NCBI RefSeq assembly: GCF_013166655.1 | Contig: NZ_JABKCA010000049.1 | Span: forward strand, 1 to 43,967 | Length of the DNA: 43,967 bases | Direction: 5' to 3' | Origin: Lentimicrobium sp. L6 | Lineage (GTDB): Bacteria > Bacteroidota > Bacteroidia > Bacteroidales > UBA12170 | Part shown: piece by piece, positions 1 to 8,938 of the stretch | Layout of the letters: each line of letters begins with the position of its first letter | Position numbering within the stretch: position 1 is the stretch's first letter | The notes under the pieces: model-generated | The model's input: the letters and a program-made list of their open reading frames with translations, nothing else | What the model was told of the DNA's origin: nothing | Database searches by the model: none | Translations under genes and position numbers: made by a program

Positions 1-11
1 GTCGCCACTCC
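1..11 (+). rRNA. 3' tail of a 5S rRNA gene (partial)
   Basis: The first bases (GTCGCCACTCC) match the 3' end of the complete 5S gene downstream, which ends GTCATCGCCATTCC. They are followed at once by an intrinsic terminator of the same design as the one behind the complete 5S. This is read as the end of an rRNA operon lying to the left. Only about 11 nt are present, so identity rests on context. Confidence 0.45.
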
Positions 12-20
12 TTTATAATA

Positions 21-52
21 GCAAGTTCAATTTTTTTGAACTTGCTTTTTTT
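21..52 (+). terminator. Intrinsic terminator after the partial 5S rRNA
   Basis: A perfect 10-bp stem (GCAAGTTCAA, 21-30, with TTGAACTTGC, 36-45) encloses a 5-nt T loop and is followed by a run of seven T. It would end the rRNA operon to the left. Confidence 0.8.
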
Positions 53-56
53 ATAT

Positions 57-82
57 CTCTATGTATTATAGAGTTTTTCTTT
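57..82 (+). terminator. Possible second, back-up terminator
   Basis: A 6-bp stem CTCTAT/ATAGAG (57-62 with 68-73) is followed by a T-rich tract. It lies just behind the stronger hairpin at 21-52. The stem is short and AT-rich, so it is weak, but tandem terminators behind rRNA operons are common. Confidence 0.3.
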
Positions 83-130
83 GCATCTTTTTATACTGTA
101 TATGATTAGTAAAAGCTAATATCAAGATAT

Positions 131-239
131 TATGGTGATTATGGCAGCGGGGTACACCTCTTCCCTTTCCGAACAGAGAAGTTAAGACCGCTAGCGCTGA
201 TGGTACTGCCAATGGTGGGAGAGTAAGTCATCGCCATTC
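131..239 (+). rRNA. rrf: 5S ribosomal RNA (complete)
   Basis: The region contains the conserved 5S core CCGAACAGAGAAGTTAAG (169-186) and the 3' strand motif GATGGTACTGCC. Helix I closes between 132-139 and 230-237 by eight pairs including one G-U. Length is about 109 nt, normal for Bacteroidota 5S. Ends are placed from helix I and could be off by a few bases. No 16S or 23S is in the window. It lies about 120 nt behind the tail of another 5S, so it is either an extra 5S at the end of an rRNA operon or a stand-alone 5S gene. Confidence 0.88.
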
Positions 240-245
240 CTTTTT

Positions 246-281
246 AAAGCGAGTTCAATTTATTTTGAGCTCGCTTTCTTT
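246..281 (+). terminator. Intrinsic terminator of the 5S rRNA gene
   Basis: Stem AAAGCGAGTTCAA (246-258) pairs with TTGAGCTCGCTTT (265-277) through one G-T pair. The loop is 6 nt and a T-rich tract follows. The stem resembles that of the terminator at 21-52 (both have G-AGTTCAA arms), as if the 5S and its terminator were copied together. Confidence 0.75.
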
Positions 282-315
282 GTATAAAACCTATAGATTC
301 CTTTAGATTAATTAC

Positions 316-323
316 TATTTTTG
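316..323 (+). promoter_or_regulatory. Candidate -7 box of the menBA promoter
   Basis: TATTTTTG fits the Bacteroidota -7 consensus TAnnTTTG and lies 15 nt before the menB ATG, giving a leader of roughly 10 nt. No convincing -33 TTTG stands at the expected spacing, so the call rests on one box and position. Confidence 0.4.
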
Positions 324-338
324 TAAAAAAGTATAAAT

Positions 339-1163
339 ATGTCAGAGAAAAGAAATTGGGTCAGTTTATATGACTTCGAAGATATAAGATTAGAGTTTTG
401 GGAAGGAATTGCAAAAATAACTATCAATAGGCCAAGATATTATAATGCATTTACACCTACAACAACAACTGAAATGTCTGTAGCAATGGATATTTGCCGC
501 GAAAATCAAGATGTTTTAACTGTAGTGATTACTGGAGAAGGGGATAAAGCATTTTGTGCTGGCGGAGATCAAAATGTAAAAGGTAAAGGTGGCTATATTG
601 GAAAAGATGGAATTCCACGTTTAAATGTTCTTGATGTACAAAGAAAAATTAGATCTATACCTAAACCTGTAATAGCTATGGTGAATGGATATGCCATCGG
701 AGGAGGACATGTTTTACATGTTGTTTGTGATTTAACTGTTGCTTCTGATAATGCTAAATTTGGACAAACAGGTCCCAAAGTAGGTAGTTTTGATGCTGGT
801 TTGGGTTCCTCATATTTAGCTGCTATAGTAGGACAGAAAAAAGCTAGAGAGATTTGGTTTCTGAATAAGCAATATACTGCTGATGAAGCATTAGAAATGG
901 GGTTAGTTAATAGAGTTGTTCCTTTCGATAAATTAGAAGATGAAGTAGTGGATTGGTGTAAAACAATGCATATGCGAAGTCCAATGGCTTTGAGAATGAT
1001 AAAATTGGGTATGAATGCAGAGCTTGATGGTCAAATTGGGATCCAAGAATTCGCTGGTAATGCAACACTACTCTATTATATGACTGATGAAGCACAAGAA
1101 GGAAAGAATGCCTTTCTTGAGAAAAGAGATCCTGATTTTCATAAATACCCTAAATTCCCATAG
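339..1163 (+). CDS. menB: 1,4-dihydroxy-2-naphthoyl-CoA synthase MenB
   Basis: Crotonase-fold enzyme of menaquinone synthesis that cyclises O-succinylbenzoyl-CoA to 1,4-dihydroxy-2-naphthoyl-CoA in the cytoplasm. At 274 aa it has the usual length. Visible hallmarks are the oxyanion-hole segment CAGGDQ (73-78), GGG at 121-123, the MenB signature [10 protein letters not shown] (143-152) with catalytic Asp152, and the C-terminal [14 protein letters not shown] tail. Gly145 in QTGPKVGS is where class II enzymes carry an Asp. By family knowledge this marks a class I, bicarbonate-dependent MenB. FDAG replaces the more common FDGG. The stop is 5 nt before the menA ATG, so the two are co-transcribed. 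menF and menI lie at the far end of the window. Confidence 0.95.
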   Translation: MSEKRNWVSLYDFEDIRLEFWEGIAKITINRPRYYNAFTPTTTTEMSVAMDICRENQDVLTVVITGEGDKAFCAGGDQNVKGKGGYIGKDGIPRLNVLDVQRKIRSIPKPVIAMVNGYAIGGGHVLHVVCDLTVASDNAKFGQTGPKVGSFDAGLGSSYLAAIVGQKKAREIWFLNKQYTADEALEMGLVNRVVPFDKLEDEVVDWCKTMHMRSPMALRMIKLGMNAELDGQIGIQEFAGNATLLYYMTDEAQEGKNAFLEKRDPDFHKYPKFP

Positions 1164-1168
1164 TGTAA

Positions 1169-2068
1169 ATGAGCAAGTTTAATAATTGGTTAAATGCATT
1201 TAGGCTTCGTACTCTTCCTTTAGCATTAGCCAGTATACTAATGGGAATCGCTGCGAGCGAAATGCATGGTGTTTTTAATTTAGATGTAAGTATATTTGCT
1301 ATTATTACTACTCTTTTCCTTCAAATTCTTTCAAACTTGGCTAATGATTATGGGGATGGTATTAAAGGTACGGACAATGAGAACAGACTAGGACCAAAGA
1401 GAACAATACAATCAGGACTTATTTCTATTGAGGAGATGAGGAATGCGATTATTGTATTCTCCATATTTTCTTTAGTTTCGGGTTTATATTTAGTCTATAT
1501 CAGTCAGATAAATATTCTAGAAATTACAATCTTCATTCTTCTTGGGGTTTTTGCTATTCTAGCTGCTATCTTTTATACTGTTGGTGAAAAATCTTATGGT
1601 TATCGTGGTTGGGGTGATATATTTGTATTTCTTTTTTTCGGTTTGTTGGCTGTATTAGGTTCTTTCTATTTGAATGCAAAATACTTTAGTCTAGATGTTG
1701 TTTTTCCTGCCATCACAGTAGGCCTTTTGAGTACAGCAGTATTGAACCTTAATAATATCAGAGACCTGAAGAATGATAAAGAAAATGGGAAAATGACCAT
1801 TGCAGTTAAGCTAGGGGTGAAAAGGGCAAAATTTTATCATACCTTATTAATTAATCTGGCATTTTTTGCTTTACTGCTTTTCGTCAGTATGAGTGCAACT
1901 GCATGGCAGAATTATTTCGTATTCTTTATGTATCCTTTTTTCCTAATGGATTTATTGAAGATTGATAAAGAAACCGATTTGAAGAAATTGGATCCATATT
2001 TGAAGAAGACTGCATTAAAAACCTTTTTATTGGTTTTAATTTTCACCTTATTAGTATTTATATATTAG
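1169..2068 (+). CDS. menA: 1,4-dihydroxy-2-naphthoate polyprenyltransferase MenA
   Basis: Integral membrane UbiA-family prenyltransferase that joins 1,4-dihydroxy-2-naphthoate to a polyprenyl diphosphate, giving demethylmenaquinone. The 299 aa contain several hydrophobic segments, consistent with eight or nine transmembrane helices. The first Asp-rich motif is NDYGD (59-63). The second polar loop is NNIRDLKNDKENGK (about 193-207). Both are the diphosphate/Mg2+ binding motifs of the family, and the KENGKMTIAVKLG context favours MenA over UbiA. It starts 5 nt after menB and is followed by a strong terminator, closing a two-gene operon. Confidence 0.93.
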   Translation: MSKFNNWLNAFRLRTLPLALASILMGIAASEMHGVFNLDVSIFAIITTLFLQILSNLANDYGDGIKGTDNENRLGPKRTIQSGLISIEEMRNAIIVFSIFSLVSGLYLVYISQINILEITIFILLGVFAILAAIFYTVGEKSYGYRGWGDIFVFLFFGLLAVLGSFYLNAKYFSLDVVFPAITVGLLSTAVLNLNNIRDLKNDKENGKMTIAVKLGVKRAKFYHTLLINLAFFALLLFVSMSATAWQNYFVFFMYPFFLMDLLKIDKETDLKKLDPYLKKTALKTFLLVLIFTLLVFIY

Positions 2069-2086
2069 TAAGTAATGATAAAAGCA

Positions 2087-2125
2087 AAACAGGCTGTTCA
2101 TTTAAATTTGAACAGCCTGTTTTTA
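2087..2125. terminator. Bidirectional terminator between menA and the C25 protease gene
   Basis: AAACAGGCTGTTCA (2087-2100) pairs with TGAACAGCCTGTTT (2109-2122) around an 8-nt loop. A T tract follows on the plus strand, and an A-rich flank on the left gives a U tract on the minus strand. It sits between two convergent genes. Confidence 0.8.
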
Positions 2126-2142
2126 TTGTATTGTTTATTCCA

Positions 2143-5100
2143 TTAAAGTTTAATAAATGGAATAATTTGTTGGTCACCTTTATTATTCAAAAGTTGAATA
2201 TAATAGGTTGTAGGCTTGAATAAATGAGTATTAATTATAAAGCTACTCGAATTACTTCCACTTTCTATCAACTGTCCCATAGTATTAAAGATACGATATT
2301 CAATTTCCTCTTCAGATTTCAGTTTGATATTCAATACTTCTGAAATTGGATTTGGATATAATTGAGCAAGGTTATTATTCTTTGAAGAAGAAATATCTTC
2401 ATTGCCTAAAATAACTGGATTTCCTGGAGGAAGAATAATAAAATCTAACCATGCAGCATCTAAACCACTTTCTCCGGTCTCATCCTTCATATATTCCCAT
2501 TTAAATTCATGAATACCTTCAGTTACTGGGAACATAAATTGTTCAAATAAAACTAAACCACTCCATGCTGAAACTAAATAATCATCTATATAGAAATTTA
2601 GATAATCATGATTTTCTTCACTTGAAACCTGAAGATAGAATGATATTTCATTATCCGCAATTAATTCATATTCTAATGATAAAATGGAACTTTGATTGTC
2701 AGATATTTCACCAGAACGAGCTGAGAAATCTCCATCAACAGTATAATTATCCGCTATTGTCCATTCGAAGTCTCCTGTATTAGTCCAATTAAAACTATCA
2801 AAATTTTCAGATTCCCAATTTTCCACAATGATTCCAATATTGAAATAGAGCTCATTTTGAATAGTGAACGGATTAGCATCTAGCTCAAAAATTATGTTTG
2901 CAATATAGCCTATAGGTGCTGAAACATCTGTGATAATTTCAAAAGTTGCAGCTAAAGTTTCACCAATTTCAATTTGTTCAAAATTTGAGTTGCCTGAGTT
3001 GAGGGTGATAAATTCAGAATTAGGACTTATACTGATAGAACCTGCTGGTAATTTCATATGCCCATTATTCTTGATTTCTATAATTCCTGTAGCAGATTCA
3101 CCTGCATCTAAATAGCCATTTCCATTGCCTTCAGTTTCCTCAAAACTAATGACGCTAAATTCTAAAGAAGGAGCAAAGACTTTAATTTTGAAGGTGCTTT
3201 CCCAAATAGAGTTACCATCAGTAGCAGAGAATGTAAATTCTACATTATGATTATCTGGAATATCAACTGAGGTGTTAAAACTAAAAGCATCAGTAATATT
3301 TATTTCCTCACCCGATGATAGGTTGCCAACAGAATATTCTGAACTTGTAATAGTAATATAAGAATCATCAGTTAAAAGTGAAATAATTACATTTTCAGCA
3401 TCTGCAGAACCAATGTTTTTCACAATAAAATCTAAATCCACGGTTTCATTATAAGCAACGATACCATCCTCAGTTTCATCATTAATGGTATAACTTGTTT
3501 TCATAACATAGGCTCCTTCTGATGGAACAACTAAAATTTCACCTTCGTGACGGTAATAGTTTTGCTTAGTAATTACAATTTTAATGATAGTTCCCTCATT
3601 TTGATTAGGAATGGTTAAATTAGCAATACCATCCTCTATAAATCCATTGGAGATTAACTCTCCATCTACTGAAAGACCAATCAATGAACCATTTTCCCCA
3701 CTGACTTGAATATTTGTAGTCGAAGTAGTTATTCCAGCTTCATAAGCAACTGGATTTTCTATAGGAACTTCAGTGTATACAGTATTAAAAGCATCACCAT
3801 GGTGATGAAATAACCTATAAGTAATAGTTTTCATACTATTACTAGCCCAATTTGTTGAGGATAAGAAGTATTTTCCAGATGCTACTCCAAATGCAGGTCT
3901 AAAATCCCGTTCAGGAATTAGATTCCCACCGTAGTCTGGCATAAAATCTGGCCACATATTGTCATATAAACCCCAAACTAAAGCATCGTTTACAAAACTA
4001 TAGGATACTTGTGTTGGAGCGGTTAGACTTAATGCTCCACCATTTTCATGCCTATGAAATTTTTCAGCGAAACAATTTTCACCTTCATTAAATTGACCTG
4101 TTTGGCAATTAATTGTAAATACATGACTTAATAAGTCAGCATTAGTTAATGAGTTAATATTATTGGTGTTAAAGTCTGGTTCTCCCCATCCATTATAATT
4201 TCCGTGATCTCTATGTTGAAGAATAAAAGCCCCAGCGTTTAGAGCATTGATAACATCAGTTTCAGTGCCACCGGTCCAATTTCCTAATTCGCCAGGTGTT
4301 GCAGGAAGGTATCCTAGACCATTTGGGCCAAAATAGCCTAAAACTGAACTTGTATTTGAAGCTGTAGACCATGGATCTATGGTGGGATTACCTTCGTATA
4401 TAGCATTGATTCTAGTTGGATTTTTTCCAAGGACAGTTCGCATATATCCACCAACGGTCTCAGAACAAATTTGAAACCATCTTTCGGTTTGCCAACCAAG
4501 TGCTGTAATGGGTTCGTTATAAAAAGATTCTAGGGTAGGAGGGTTACGTTCATAATTCACAAATTTGTGTACCAGTACTTCAAATTCTTCATAACTTCTA
4601 CCTGTCATACGGGCAAATACAAAATCAGGAAGGTTGTTTCCGGTAACATCTGCATAATAATTATCTGAGATATAAGTACCTTCATAGGGATGTGTCCATG
4701 AATTAGAAGTAATTCCATTTTCATCTTCACTGTAATCTGCCATTAGTAATACTGCTGATGGAACAGGATCCCAATTATCATATACTTCTTCAAAAAAACT
4801 ATTAATATTTTCAATGTCATTGCCACCAATTTCGTCAACGGTCATTATTTTAGTATGAATACCTTGTTCATTTCGGAATTTTTTTATGGTATCTGCCCAA
4901 GGCAAGAAGTCTATATTATCAGGTACAACAATTAAATATTCACAACCTTCTTCTTTTGTGGTATTCATTCTTTTTGAATAGTCTATAGCAGGAATATCAT
5001 CAATATTATAAGTTAAATCGCTTAAAATTTGATCCCAGAAAGGAGAACGGAATCTATCTTCACCATAGGTGCCTTTTGATTGACTTAATGAGATTTCTAT

Positions 5101-5664
5101 TTCAATATTGTGATGAACCATTAATTCTTTACTTATGGCATTAAATTGGAAAGGTGAAATGGCAATTTGCAAGAATTGCATTCCTCTAATTTCTGATTGC
5201 TCAAAACTTGCAATGCTGCTTGGGTAAAATTCGTTTTTTTGATATTGAACTCCTTTTTTAGCCTTTATACTTTTTTGGGTGTCGAAAGGAATTGGAGCAT
5301 TTGGAGCTAAATTAATACTTTCAATTATTTCTGATTGCGTGCTTTTAATAGCCAAATGAGGAATGGCACCATCGGGAATTAAAATTGATCTACTAAAGAA
5401 AGGAAGCTCGGGAGCCCCTTCAAGGCCAGGAACTAAACTTTCTTGGAATATTACTTTATTGAAATTCTCTCCATCAACTTCAGCTTCAATAAGTGTAAAC
5501 TGATGAATATTAAAGCTTAAGTTTATAACTTCTTGTTTTGAGGAATTAATAATTAATCCTTCTTTACCTTTATTTGCGTCATAAGTATATTGCTGTGCTT
5601 GAAGAAATAAACCAATACTTAAAAATGAAAATATAAAAGTAAATTGTTTTAAAAAATGACTCAT
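2143..5664 (-). CDS. Secreted C25 (gingipain-type) cysteine peptidase with type IX sorting domain
   Basis: The 1173-aa precursor begins with a Sec signal peptide (about 1-23, ending at LQA-Q). A region like the gingipain propeptide follows (about 25-200), then the peptidase C25 domain (about 240-590). The catalytic pair is visible as His487 in HRDHGNYNG and Cys520 in INCQTGQF, followed by ENCFAEKF as in gingipains. After that come beta-sandwich repeats (640-1080) and a C-terminal sorting domain of about 75 aa with LYPNP, typical of type IX secretion cargo. It is therefore expected to be exported to the cell surface or medium. Sequence cannot tell Arg from Lys specificity. The start was chosen at 5664 rather than an ATG 39 nt upstream because it begins the signal peptide directly and a -7-like box lies between the two. 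It appears to be a single-gene unit, convergent with menA. Confidence 0.85.
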   Translation of the reverse strand: MSHFLKQFTFIFSFLSIGLFLQAQQYTYDANKGKEGLIINSSKQEVINLSFNIHQFTLIEAEVDGENFNKVIFQESLVPGLEGAPELPFFSRSILIPDGAIPHLAIKSTQSEIIESINLAPNAPIPFDTQKSIKAKKGVQYQKNEFYPSSIASFEQSEIRGMQFLQIAISPFQFNAISKELMVHHNIEIEISLSQSKGTYGEDRFRSPFWDQILSDLTYNIDDIPAIDYSKRMNTTKEEGCEYLIVVPDNIDFLPWADTIKKFRNEQGIHTKIMTVDEIGGNDIENINSFFEEVYDNWDPVPSAVLLMADYSEDENGITSNSWTHPYEGTYISDNYYADVTGNNLPDFVFARMTGRSYEEFEVLVHKFVNYERNPPTLESFYNEPITALGWQTERWFQICSETVGGYMRTVLGKNPTRINAIYEGNPTIDPWSTASNTSSVLGYFGPNGLGYLPATPGELGNWTGGTETDVINALNAGAFILQHRDHGNYNGWGEPDFNTNNINSLTNADLLSHVFTINCQTGQFNEGENCFAEKFHRHENGGALSLTAPTQVSYSFVNDALVWGLYDNMWPDFMPDYGGNLIPERDFRPAFGVASGKYFLSSTNWASNSMKTITYRLFHHHGDAFNTVYTEVPIENPVAYEAGITTSTTNIQVSGENGSLIGLSVDGELISNGFIEDGIANLTIPNQNEGTIIKIVITKQNYYRHEGEILVVPSEGAYVMKTSYTINDETEDGIVAYNETVDLDFIVKNIGSADAENVIISLLTDDSYITITSSEYSVGNLSSGEEINITDAFSFNTSVDIPDNHNVEFTFSATDGNSIWESTFKIKVFAPSLEFSVISFEETEGNGNGYLDAGESATGIIEIKNNGHMKLPAGSISISPNSEFITLNSGNSNFEQIEIGETLAATFEIITDVSAPIGYIANIIFELDANPFTIQNELYFNIGIIVENWESENFDSFNWTNTGDFEWTIADNYTVDGDFSARSGEISDNQSSILSLEYELIADNEISFYLQVSSEENHDYLNFYIDDYLVSAWSGLVLFEQFMFPVTEGIHEFKWEYMKDETGESGLDAAWLDFIILPPGNPVILGNEDISSSKNNNLAQLYPNPISEVLNIKLKSEEEIEYRIFNTMGQLIESGSNSSSFIINTHLFKPTTYYIQLLNNKGDQQIIPFIKL

Positions 5665-5691
5665 AGAGGTAAGTTTGTGTGTTTGAATGCA

Positions 5692-5699
5692 CAAATCTA
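5692..5699 (-). promoter_or_regulatory. Candidate -7 box of the C25 protease gene
   Basis: TAGATTTG on the minus strand fits TAnnTTTG and sits 27 nt upstream of the chosen ATG, leaving a leader of about 20 nt. It supports the downstream start, since the alternative ATG at 5703 would lie upstream of the promoter. No clear -33 box. Confidence 0.35.
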
Positions 5700-5754
5700 A
5701 CAAAAATGACTAAGAATCCCCCCGATAGTTCAGACTCTTAAGTATTTATTTTGA

Positions 5755-5801
5755 AATATAATAAATAATGCCTACAATTAGCAATTATCTTTGTAGGCAT
5801 T
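5755..5801 (-). terminator. Terminator-like hairpin after the collagen-like gene
   Basis: AATGCCTACAA (5767-5777) pairs perfectly with TTGTAGGCATT (5791-5801). On the minus strand the tail is AT-rich rather than a pure U run. It lies 26 nt past the stop of the collagen-like gene. Confidence 0.6.
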
Positions 5802-5826
5802 AAGTTCAGCTATTTTTAAATTGAGT

Positions 5827-8800
5827 TTATCTTGTAAAACAACATCTAAACGATTTGTTATTACTCATATCTTCTGTACTTGCATCATTACATGAGCCGT
5901 TACCTACTACAGTTGCTGTAGGAGATGCACCAGGTTGACCAGTATTTAACCATTCCCAGTCATTGGTCATATTAGTAGTACCACTGCCTGACTTCTGACA
6001 TGTGTAATACCATTCGTCCCAAGTGCATAAACGGGAATCTTGATCACCACATAGTTTTGAAGCATCCCACCAGGTAATTGCACTTCTTTCATTAACTTCT
6101 ATACAGAACTGTTCATTGATTGCCGACCAATCTCCAGCAGGGCAATCTCTTAAACTCGTTCCAGCAGGACCAATTGGTCCAGTGGGTCCTTGAGGACCTG
6201 TGGCACCATCAATTGTCATGATACTCCATGTACTTCCATTATATATGAAAGAAGCTTTCAATACGATATTATAATAAGCATCGTTTAGACTTGGGTTTGC
6301 AGGATCTCCTGCAGCTAATCCTCGCCAATTGATACTAGTGCCATCTGCTCCTGCAGGACCTGTATTTCCATCTGGTCCCTGAGCACCAGTTGCTCCAGTA
6401 GCACCAACACTTCCTTGTGGTCCAATAGGACCTTGGATTCCTTGAGGCCCAGTAAAATCTTCGCTAAGGAATGTAGTTCCATCTGTATAGGTTATAGTGA
6501 AAGTTCCATTGCCATTATTTACAGTTGATTGGATCCCAAGCCCTGTATTTCCAATTGGTCCTACGACACCTTGGGGACCAATAGGTCCTTGTACACCTTG
6601 AGGACCAGTTAGATCATCACTTATAAAAGTATTCCCATCAGTATAAGTTATTGTAAATGTTCCATTACCATTATTAACAGCAGATTGTATTCCCAAGCCT
6701 GTGGCACCTGTTAATCCAGCAGGTCCTTGGGTTCCAGTGACTCCTGTAGGTCCTTGAGGACCAGTTAAATCATCACTTATAAAAGTATTCCCATCAGTAT
6801 AAGTAATGGTGAAAGTTCCATTTCCATTATTAACAGCAGATTGTATTCCTAAGCCTGTAGCTCCAGTTAATCCAGTTGGACCTTGGGTTCCAGTGGCTCC
6901 TGTTGGTCCTTGAGGACCCGTAAAATCATCACTAATGAAAGTTGTTCCATTAGTATAGGTAATAGTGAAAGTTCCATTTCCATTATTTATAGTGGATTGT
7001 ATTCCAAGTCCGGTAGCTCCAGTTGCTCCTGCTACACCTTGCGGTCCAACAGGGCCTTGTACGCCTTGAATACCTTGTGGTCCTGTTAAATCGTCACTAA
7101 TAAATATAGTTCCATTTGTATAGGTAAGAGTGAAGGTCCCATCTCCGTTATTTATAGCTGATTGTATACCTACTCCATCCGTTCCAGCAGGCCCTGTTGA
7201 ACCACTTTCTCCTTGAGGACCTTGTGGTCCTTCTTGTCCAATAATAGAAGAAATATCTAGTGTGTTTCCAGAACTTATACTTAATGAATTTCCATCTAGA
7301 CTTAAATACTGATTATCTGATGAAGTGATATCTAAGGTTTTGGTGGCAGGATTAAAAAATAAATTCGTCGCACCTGCTCCATTAATTTGCAATTGCTCTC
7401 CTAATTGAACCTCCCCAGAGTTTCCATGATCATCGTTTATTGTAATGGCAGAATGCTCTAATTTTTCATTAGTCACATTGGCATCGGCAATTTTATTAGT
7501 GATGATAGAGGCGGGGTTTAATATCATAACTCCAGTATTTGTTAATTGCGCATCGCCACTCAAATTAACTCCTGTAGCTATATTACTATTATTACCAATA
7601 AATATTTTTCCATTTTCTAGGCTTGGGTCTAAACCTCCTCCAGCTAATCCATTGATTTGATTCTGGAAGTGGGTACTATCTGTTATATTTTTGTTGTATA
7701 AAATTTGAATGGAGTCACTATTAACTGCATCTCGGTAGATGGCACGTGTTATTTCGGCTTGCAAAGAAAAATCTAAAGCATTTATTTGATTTTGAAAGCT
7801 TGTACTGTCTTCAAATATATTTAGTTGATTGATTAAAATCTCTTGAGTGTTGGCAGAAATACTATTTGAATTTTGCAATTCAGCTGAAATAGCTCTTGTA
7901 ATTTCACCCAAAATAGAATTGGTATTGGCATCTATTAATTGTTTGAAATATAATGAATCACCATCGTATGAATTCTGAAGATTAGCAATAGCATCTGTAT
8001 TGATTTGAATATTACTATTATTGATGGCTTCAGACATTATTGCACGAGTTACTTCTTGTAATATGGCATTTTGATTGGCATCGATAAGTGATTTGAGGTA
8101 AATACTGTCAGAAATAATTTTAGAGGTATTATTATCGATGAGGGATTGAAAGTAAAGACTGTCACTTTCAAATGAAATATTATCAAATAGATCTTGGAAA
8201 TATAAACTGTCGCTAATAATTTGGATGGCATTCTGGTTGATAAGTTCTGCCAATTCAGTTTCAGCTCCAATGGCTCTATTCATTTCTTCAATGATACTCA
8301 GATCTAACAGCTCAAGAGCTTCATCTATACTCTGGAAATTTGACTCAAAATACAAACTATCGACTTTTATTTTTGAAATAAGTTCTTGAATTTCTTGAGA
8401 ATTATCGAAAAAACTTAAATCAATACTTCCCCCTTCTTGAAGAAGGCTTAGAATATTCCCTTCCAATTTTATTTTTTGTAGTTCGTTGGTATTGCTAGTA
8501 TCCACTACATTACCAGCAACAGCAGCATAACTAGCCATAGGTACAGATAATAATTGGGAAGTTCCCATCAGTACCCAGTTAGTACCTCCTTGGGGGTCTA
8601 TACTCACTTCAATAAAATGTTCACCAAATCCCCAATCGATATCATTAAATGAACCTTGAGTCATTTCACCATTACCTACTTCAATGTTGATTAGTCCAAA
8701 ACTATTGGTAGTCACAAAATGAGCTTCTAAATAATCAGCTGCATTTTCGCTAGTTATTTTAATTTGAATACTTACGTCGGCATCAGCGATAGGATAGCCA

Positions 8801-8907
8801 GCAGCATCACGAGCCACAGCTTGATATTTAAATGCCTGAGTATTTTGTCCAAAAGCAATGATTTGCAAGAGGAGCAATAAAAATAGAGGTATAGCTTTAT
8901 ATTTCAT
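5827..8907 (-). CDS. Collagen-like, coiled-coil stalk surface protein with Cys-rich C-terminal head
   Basis: The 1026-aa secreted protein has five zones. A signal peptide spans 1-20. A domain at 22-135 (FKYQAVARDAAGYPI...) is one I know from Bacteroidota fibre-like proteins. A helical zone at 180-420 has recurring DSLYFQSLID-type and EITRAI units, suggestive of a trimeric coiled coil. A collagen zone (557-916) has Gly-X-Y blocks broken five times by an insert beginning GIQS at 580, 635, 687, 738 and 791. The C-terminal domain (920-1026) has eight Cys (922, 935, 953, 961, 970, 1006, 1022, 1023) and LCTWDEWYYTCQ, recalling lectin or sulfatase-modifying folds. No type IX tail is seen (it ends CCFTR). 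The gene follows a small type IX-sorted protein by 31 nt, probably in one operon. Adhesion or surface-fibre function is inference; no enzyme activity is claimed. Confidence 0.75.
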   Translation of the reverse strand: MKYKAIPLFLLLLLQIIAFGQNTQAFKYQAVARDAAGYPIADADVSIQIKITSENAADYLEAHFVTTNSFGLINIEVGNGEMTQGSFNDIDWGFGEHFIEVSIDPQGGTNWVLMGTSQLLSVPMASYAAVAGNVVDTSNTNELQKIKLEGNILSLLQEGGSIDLSFFDNSQEIQELISKIKVDSLYFESNFQSIDEALELLDLSIIEEMNRAIGAETELAELINQNAIQIISDSLYFQDLFDNISFESDSLYFQSLIDNNTSKIISDSIYLKSLIDANQNAILQEVTRAIMSEAINNSNIQINTDAIANLQNSYDGDSLYFKQLIDANTNSILGEITRAISAELQNSNSISANTQEILINQLNIFEDSTSFQNQINALDFSLQAEITRAIYRDAVNSDSIQILYNKNITDSTHFQNQINGLAGGGLDPSLENGKIFIGNNSNIATGVNLSGDAQLTNTGVMILNPASIITNKIADANVTNEKLEHSAITINDDHGNSGEVQLGEQLQINGAGATNLFFNPATKTLDITSSDNQYLSLDGNSLSISSGNTLDISSIIGQEGPQGPQGESGSTGPAGTDGVGIQSAINNGDGTFTLTYTNGTIFISDDLTGPQGIQGVQGPVGPQGVAGATGATGLGIQSTINNGNGTFTITYTNGTTFISDDFTGPQGPTGATGTQGPTGLTGATGLGIQSAVNNGNGTFTITYTDGNTFISDDLTGPQGPTGVTGTQGPAGLTGATGLGIQSAVNNGNGTFTITYTDGNTFISDDLTGPQGVQGPIGPQGVVGPIGNTGLGIQSTVNNGNGTFTITYTDGTTFLSEDFTGPQGIQGPIGPQGSVGATGATGAQGPDGNTGPAGADGTSINWRGLAAGDPANPSLNDAYYNIVLKASFIYNGSTWSIMTIDGATGPQGPTGPIGPAGTSLRDCPAGDWSAINEQFCIEVNERSAITWWDASKLCGDQDSRLCTWDEWYYTCQKSGSGTTNMTNDWEWLNTGQPGASPTATVVGNGSCNDASTEDMSNNKSFRCCFTR
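6160..7239 (-). repeat. Internal repeats coding the collagen-like region
   Basis: Codes residues 557-916. Five units of about 51-55 codons each join a collagen block (GPQGPTG-like) to an insert of the form GIQSAVNNGNGTFTITYT. The third and fourth inserts (687 and 738) are identical in protein through DLTGPQG, and their DNA is nearly identical, for example a shared stretch near 6615 and 6770. Such direct repeats allow copy-number change by recombination. Confidence 0.8.
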
Positions 8908-8938
8908 TTTTCTGTTTTTTAAATCGAGGATTCAATAA

